Below are positions 58,742 to 64,000 of a stretch of 64,000 nt of DNA, piece by piece (the first letter of the stretch is position 1; every line of letters begins with the position of its first letter). Location of the stretch: contig JANFAH010000105.1 of the NCBI GenBank assembly GCA_024663395.1, positions 1 through 64,000 of the forward strand. Reading direction: 5' to 3'. The stretch comes from Pisolithus tinctorius (taxonomy: Eukaryota > Basidiomycota > Agaricomycetes > Boletales > Pisolithaceae). The position numbers and the translations under genes are program-made. The notes beneath the pieces were generated by a model, which saw only the letters and a program-made list of their open reading frames with translations, ran no database searches and had not been told where the DNA came from.

Positions 58742-59921
58742 ATGAGCTGTCCTGATTGCAACAGAGGTTCGATCCTCGCCGGCAAGCCAACGGGCTCTAT
58801 TGTCAAGGTCAATGGAACAGACGCTTATTTCGCACCATCACCCCCCTCGGAAAGTGCGCAATCGGGATCCAATGGCCCCGTTGCGGTGGTCCTGCTCTCA
58901 GACGCGTTTGGCCTCCCGTTGGTGAACATAAAACTCATTGCAGACAAACTTGCAAGTGACCTGCAATGCGATGTTTGGGTCCCCGACCTCTTCGACGGTA
59001 TGTTTACTGACTGGTTCCAGCCTCATCAACTTACCTACAATTTGTGTTATAAAGGAGCTCCCATTCTCAGAGTTGAGGGGATGGAAACCCAGCTACTGCC
59101 AGACCGCCCTGGCTACTCGTCGCTTTGGGACAGTTTCCGTCTCATAGCATTCGTTATCCTCCCTCGCATTGGCACCATTCTACGAAGTCGCCCTTCTGTT
59201 GGTGACTTTCGCGCCAAACAAGTACGTCCGATGCCTTGAGTTTTCTCGCTAATGGTTGATGACTTCGCCGTTAGTTCATTACAGCCATTCGCGAAGACAA
59301 GAAATACCGCAAAGTCGGTGGTGTCGGGTAGTATAACATAAACACTTTTGGTGCTGTGATCCGTCGCTAAAGCCATAACAGATATTGCTACGGTGGTGGT
59401 GCGGCAGTACGTCTTGCCACGACTGTCGACTATCTGGACAGCGTCGTAATATGTCATCCTGCGATAATCTCGAGTAGCTCAATTAAGGAGATTAAGGTAC
59501 TGTGATGTTACCCCCTCCCTGGAGTACTTAGAGAAACCTACTGTCGTTTCTGTCAGATTCCCAGCTCGTGGGTTTGCGCAGAAGGTCGTTGCAGTTTTGC
59601 GTTAAGTTCGCACATTCTTGCTCACGCTGTTAAGCAGAAGACGATTCGTTCTCCAACAGAGCACGAATGCGGGCTGAAGCCGTCTTCGCAGAACGCAAGG
59701 ACAGCGGAGATGCTGTCCCGTATGAATTTGTCGATTACAAAGGTTTGCATGAATCTGTTCAGACGGTAGCCCTAGACTCACAATCATGCGCATGCACGCA
59801 TGCAGGAACGGTCCACGGTTTCGCATGTCGTCCGAACTTGGCTTTTGAAGATGTCAAAGTAGCGTTTGAGAAAAGTTTGGAGCAAACTGCAGCTTGGCTG
59901 CGGAAGACGCTCAATGAGTGA
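58742..59921 (+). CDS. Dienelactone hydrolase family protein
   Basis: Starts at 58742 (MSCPDCNRGSILAGKPTGSI) and runs over about six exons to the TGA at 59921. Landmarks: VAVVLLSDAFGLPLVNIKLI, CDVWVPDLFDG, the nucleophile elbow GYCYGGGAAV (Cys), VVICHPA, WVCAEEDDSFS with the Asp of the triad, and GTVHGFACRPN with the His. The Cys-Asp-His triad is complete, so it should be active. Alpha/beta hydrolases of this kind open lactone rings; fungal relatives act in aromatic breakdown or detoxification. Each intron has GT..AG ends with matching phase. Positions of the fifth intron (around 59606-59660) are the least certain. Confidence 0.85.
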
Positions 59922-60130
59922 ACGAACCCGCTCTATGCCAATCTTATTTACATAGGTTAAGTCATGTATCATTGTTGCCTGCATCAGCCCACACGCTTCC
60001 TTATCATCGCTGCCCCGTAGCCCTCTGTGGCGCAAACAGTGAAAAGCAATAAATATGAAAGTCGCAGCGCTGGTCTGAGGGTACTACAGGGTCCTTTCCA
60101 CGACCTTCGCATTTCAACGTCTTGATCACG

Positions 60131-61690
60131 ATGACTAGCGACACCATGCCGGAGAAATGTGTTCGCCTATTCCTCAAAGATGCACCCCTCATCAAGCAAC
60201 TCTGGGATCTGTACTGTACGGAACGGCCGTGTCGAGATAATCGTTCTCGCTGACGCTGACTCGTGTCACTTGGGGCCAGCTGCGTCAAATGACGAACCTG
60301 CGGTGGTTGAGGGTGATGGAAGAATTCTGTGACGAAGGCCTGATCATCATATGGCCCCCCTTCTCGCCGTGCGTGACACAGCCTATGCAGGCGGGGAATG
60401 AAAGACGTACACCCAGACAAGCGTTTCGTGCTCCAACAATGCGACCCACTCCTTACCGGATAACTATTTCTACAGCCTATCGATTCGTTATGATGCGAGA
60501 AGAGCTTAAGTTCCCTTAAAGAAGCACTTCGTGTCAACAACAAAGCAAAAGCCCGCTTCCCTGAGCGTCAAGCTGATCTATATGCCCGTGCCTCATGGCT
60601 TATCCGTGAGAGCATCAAGGTAAGTATCACGATAATATGGGCGCACGTGGAAATTAAAACAGCTGTCAGCATGGCTTCTCTGGAGATTGGCTAAGACTCA
60701 GGTCTGAGTGGGAGGGGATCTGCGAGATTCAGATTGCCGGTGAGGAATCGCCCGTACCTTGAGCTCTATTCTCAATCCACCTAGATTTTGCACAGGAAAC
60801 CCTTCTTACTTCCATTGACGCTGAGGCACCAGGTGAAAACCTTGAGCTGTTTGTAAGGACCCTCGACCGTCTTGGTATGTCTGTTGTCGGTTCCCCCTCG
60901 GTAGAACCCTCCCGCGAGAAGACTACAAGAGTGGTGCGGAAATTCTCGCGCTCGTCAAGGCTCGCAATCTCCACGCTGATTTCCGTCTGGACTACAGTCA
61001 TGATGCAGATGCGGAACCAATGGTATGGGAACCCATATGCCAATGCGAGAAATGGGGCGGAACAAGGGAACCGCTGGTCATAAGCGAGTGACTAATCAGC
61101 TGGACTCGGGGCATTCTCGGCTGAGGAACGGTCGATGTTAGAGCCAATGATGTAGTTTTTTTGGAGATCGTCTCCCTCCCGCAAAACGACCTGTATATGA
61201 TGGACAGACCTTGAGAATATGGCATGCGGGCCATTCCTTTGGGACAGCGAATACTGGATGCTGCGCGAATATCACAGCGACATGGTGTTCACATTGTCAT
61301 GAGGATCAACAACATCAAGAATATCTTCACCCCGCAGGGCTATTTCGACCTACTCACCTTGGCAAGTCCTGGGGTTGGACGGAGCCAGAGTGGAGGGAGC
61401 TTCTAGTACACTTATAACAACTGATCATTTTCCACAACATTGATTATATCTACCGCCGTTTCGAACCTAGCGTTCGGTGACCGGGGTTGAAAAGACGGTT
61501 ATTGGACCTGACATTGAAGATACTGACGACAATCTCGCACCTCGTATTGGAGATCCGGCAAACTTCGTTCTGATCCACGAGGCAAGCCGGTGGCGAATTG
61601 TTGTGCCAAGTCCCTCCCTTCGACCAGACTACTGTTCTTGGGGGAGGGCTATTGCGACATGTCGGGCCTTAAGGTGGACTACCCTAAAGT
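60131..61690 (+). pseudogene. Decayed cytosine-deaminase-like amidohydrolase
   Basis: Fragments of one metal-dependent hydrolase occur in order but in several frames: LKDAPLIKQLWDLYCT then, shifted, NGRVEIIVLADAD; VHPDKRFVLQQCDPLLTG; EALRVNNKAKARFPERQADL, YARASWLIRES; SIDAEAPGENLELFVRTLDR; LPREDYKSGAEILALVKARN; LHADFRLDYSHDAD; SLPQNDLYMMDRP; GVHIVMRINNIKNIFTPQG; and DNLAPRIGDPANFVLIHEAS. The order and blocks fit fungal cytosine-deaminase-like proteins. The expected HxH-LDK metal site is reduced to VHPDK, and stops and shifts separate later blocks beyond what introns explain. Some breaks could still be introns. I judge it non-functional. Confidence 0.6.
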
Positions 61691-62790
61691 GCTAAGGGGT
61701 CGGATCACAGTGTAGATATTAAATACTCACCGTCGGCGAGAAGGATCAGATTGAGAATTCAAGGGTTGAGGTCTCAAGGTTCCATGTACCATTCAATGGT
61801 ACACATTAAGTATGCTCCGGCACTTGCTGGGCAGAACCCTCAATTTTAAGGGGGGCTGAAACATAATGTTAGGGGTAATTTAAACATATATGAGTGCCTT
61901 GGGGTGTGAGGGCTGTGAAGGTCAGGATCATCGGAAGCTTTCGATCTGTCTGCTGGTTTCGAAGCTTCGTCACAATTTAGGTGACAAAGTGCCAAAAATG
62001 TCAACTGCCAAATGCCTTGCACGGACTGTCGTGATTTTCATTGTGAGTCAGACCGAAACTGACGGTCAGCATCGTCCAGAAGTGAGTTAAGTCCTGCAGC
62101 AGGAGAGCCCGGTTGCTCGGATGAATTATGATAAGGGTCACATGTACCATGGGCTAGAACAAGATAGCACTTGGTTAATTAAACTGGCGAAATACATGAA
62201 CGTTTCATGAACAGTCGCCCGTGTGAAATATTACGGCCAGACAGGGACTCAGTGAAGGCCTGCTGGAGGCATGCACCTACTCATCTCCGTTATCAGTTAA
62301 ATCTCAAAACATCCCTAGCATCGTATTTATGCGAACGAGCTACAGACACGGAAAACACGATTCATCATTCCACTGGTTTGAAGGCTGTTAGACCTAGGTC
62401 ATCGGATCGACCAGGCACCGGTAGCTTCCACTGCGGAAGCGCCAATTCCCATGATTGGCGCCTGCGATAGCCGGAAGCGAGCGTGTGCTCCGACAATAAC
62501 GCATTCGTTCATGTGATGGTACAAGGACGATGCCATCAAGTTGACACTGAAGCACGCCTGCTACGAGTATCAAGCAGTGGGTATGCAGAGTCGAAAGATG
62601 TGACGATTGCAGAGGGACACCTGGGACACCACTGCACCAGTGACAGGCTATTATATAACGCCGGATTACATTCCCACGTCTTGGGGTCCCATACTTAACC
62701 GGACACCAACTCCAACCATGCAACGTCCCTTTGGCGACGCTCCCTGCTCTCCCGTAGGCAAACGTACAGTGCACGAAGAGATCATTAACA
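61691..62790. other. Intergenic region without a supported gene
   Basis: About 1.1 kb. Short frames on both strands, none protein-like; the 3' part probably holds the promoter of the GPI-protein gene. Confidence 0.4.
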
Positions 62791-63668
62791 ATGTTCACAA
62801 CTCTCGCCTTGTCGTTGTTCTCTTTGGTTTCATGTGTACTCACTGTGCCACTGCCTGCGAGGGACGTGGTGGCCCCGCCTATCACGAGCCCAACTGCGAG
62901 CACTGTTTGGAATGTCGGTGAGACGCAGACAGTAACCTGGTAAGCAACGGTTCTTGCGACCAGATTCCCTTCCGGTATACTGATGGTTCGTAGGAGCACT
63001 GCTAATTTGCCAGCTAACATCACGAACCCCGACGGGATGTTGGTGCTGGGATATGTGGCGAACAACAGCGAGAATCTCATGTTGCGTAAGTACCGCTAAG
63101 TGTTCAACGCAACCCTATATATCTGACACGCGCACGAAGAATCCCCGCTTGCTACGAACCTTAGTTACTCGGTCGGACAGGCCCAAATCACGGTCCCGAA
63201 CGTTCCAACCGGCTCTAATTACATCGTAGTTCGTGAGTTCCCTATCTTTTTTTTCAAGTCCTATCAGTAGCTAAAACTGCTCCGCTAGTTTTTGGAGACT
63301 CCGGTAATGCTAGCCCTCAATTTACGATCATGAATGGCGCTTCCTCCGGGACGTCAGCAACTGCGACGTCACCCCTTGTGATGACATCGACGACACCCTC
63401 GTCTCCATCGCCGACAACCACGCCTTCAAATGGATTGCCCAACCAAGCATCATCTACGGGCCAATCTTCGGCTCCTGTGGTGACGGTAACCAGCACCTCT
63501 GCTATCACTATTTCGCCTTCTGGGACGTCGTCTTCTTCGGTCTCTGCCTCGGCAACAACCCAGGCGGCGGTCTCGTCACAGACAAATGCAGCTGGGCCCA
63601 AGTTTGTCCCCAGCTCACATTACGGCCTGTCTATTTGTCTTCTACTGACATCACTCTTCGTTCTGTGA
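62791..63668 (+). CDS. Kre9/Knh1-like Ser/Thr-rich GPI-anchored protein
   Basis: Exons 62791-62939, 62994-63085, 63140-63232 and 63289-63668 give 237 aa. A signal peptide (MFTTLALSLFSLVSCVLTVP) leads to the Kre9/Knh1-type domain: PPITSPTASTVWNVGETQTV, TWSTANLPANITNPDG, MLVLGYVANNS, SVGQAQITVPNVPTGSNYIV and FGDSGNASPQFTI. A Ser/Thr-rich stalk of about 90 residues and a hydrophobic tail (YGLSICLLLTSLFVL) after Asn-Ala-Ala-Gly complete a classical GPI protein. Such proteins are secreted to the cell wall or surface, and yeast Kre9 acts in beta-1,6-glucan assembly. The role here is inferred from family only. Confidence 0.9.
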
Positions 63669-64000
63669 TGCCAGCTTTAAGCGCCAGCCCACTACTATGA
63701 ACTTTATAGGATCTCCCTAATCCTTCGTGGCGTCGCATGAACTTTCTCACGAACTGTTGGATAAAGTCACGACTATAAACGTTTCGTCATTCACAATGTG
63801 TACAATATTTTCTACGTAGGGTTTTCGAATTTGGGGCTATCTAGCTACAAGTATCCCAACACTCAGTTAGCTCGTAAACTTCACTGTACTACTACCGTTT
63901 GACATAACCACATACTACACGAAGGGAACCAGCTCTGCGTGAAGTTGTGTAGAGCTTTCACAACACAGTTTTCTGCCGTCTAAGTACACTACTCGTTAGC
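63669..64000. other. Window end, no gene seen
   Basis: The 3' UTR of the GPI gene and AT-rich sequence to the edge; nothing else is supported. Confidence 0.4.

Overview
This window is nuclear DNA of a filamentous basidiomycete, probably an Agaricomycete. Genes are packed on both strands and broken by introns of about 45-75 nt with GT..AG ends. The families present fit this: DUF6534 membrane proteins, a basidiomycete-type TKL kinase, BTB and F-box proteins, a CmcJ/AsaB-like enzyme and a Kre9-like GPI protein. I rebuilt most exon chains by hand, requiring splice sites, phase and protein homology to agree; most chains sum to a multiple of three.

Layout. 1-11 kb is a housekeeping block: C-terminal piece of a VWA-type protein, TMA23 (ribosome biogenesis) divergent from EMC8/9 (ER membrane complex), guanine deaminase, a long zf-C3H1 protein of the Red1/ZFC3H1 type (nuclear RNA surveillance), and a MADS-box factor. 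11.1-16.2 kb is nearly gene-free. 16.2-27.4 kb holds a SAM methyltransferase, a multi-pass membrane protein, CDC37 and an AAGAB/p34-like protein. 28.2-29.7 kb is a DUF6534 gene with 12 exons, several very short.

30.8-39.4 kb is the most interesting segment: a complete CACTA-like (CACTG-ended) DNA transposon of 8,597 bp. It has terminal inverted repeats starting CACTGCGGAAACG, a 3-bp ATT target-site duplication, subterminal repeats, and three intact multi-exon genes: a 275-aa nuclear-looking protein of unknown function, a 1215-aa Tnp2-type transposase, and a convergent 621-aa coiled-coil protein of unknown function. The ends, the duplication and the open frames suggest a young and possibly active element. 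The two passenger genes are the best candidates for something undescribed.

39.9-64 kb returns to accessory and housekeeping genes: CmcJ/AsaB-like enzyme, TKL kinase, F-box protein, a probable nucleotide-sugar transporter fused to a type II glycosyltransferase-like region, DAHP synthase (shikimate pathway), a PrxQ-type peroxiredoxin, spindle-checkpoint kinase MPS1, BTB protein, GNAT acetyltransferase, dienelactone hydrolase, a decayed amidohydrolase, and a Kre9/Knh1-like GPI protein. I saw no tRNA, rRNA or CRISPR.
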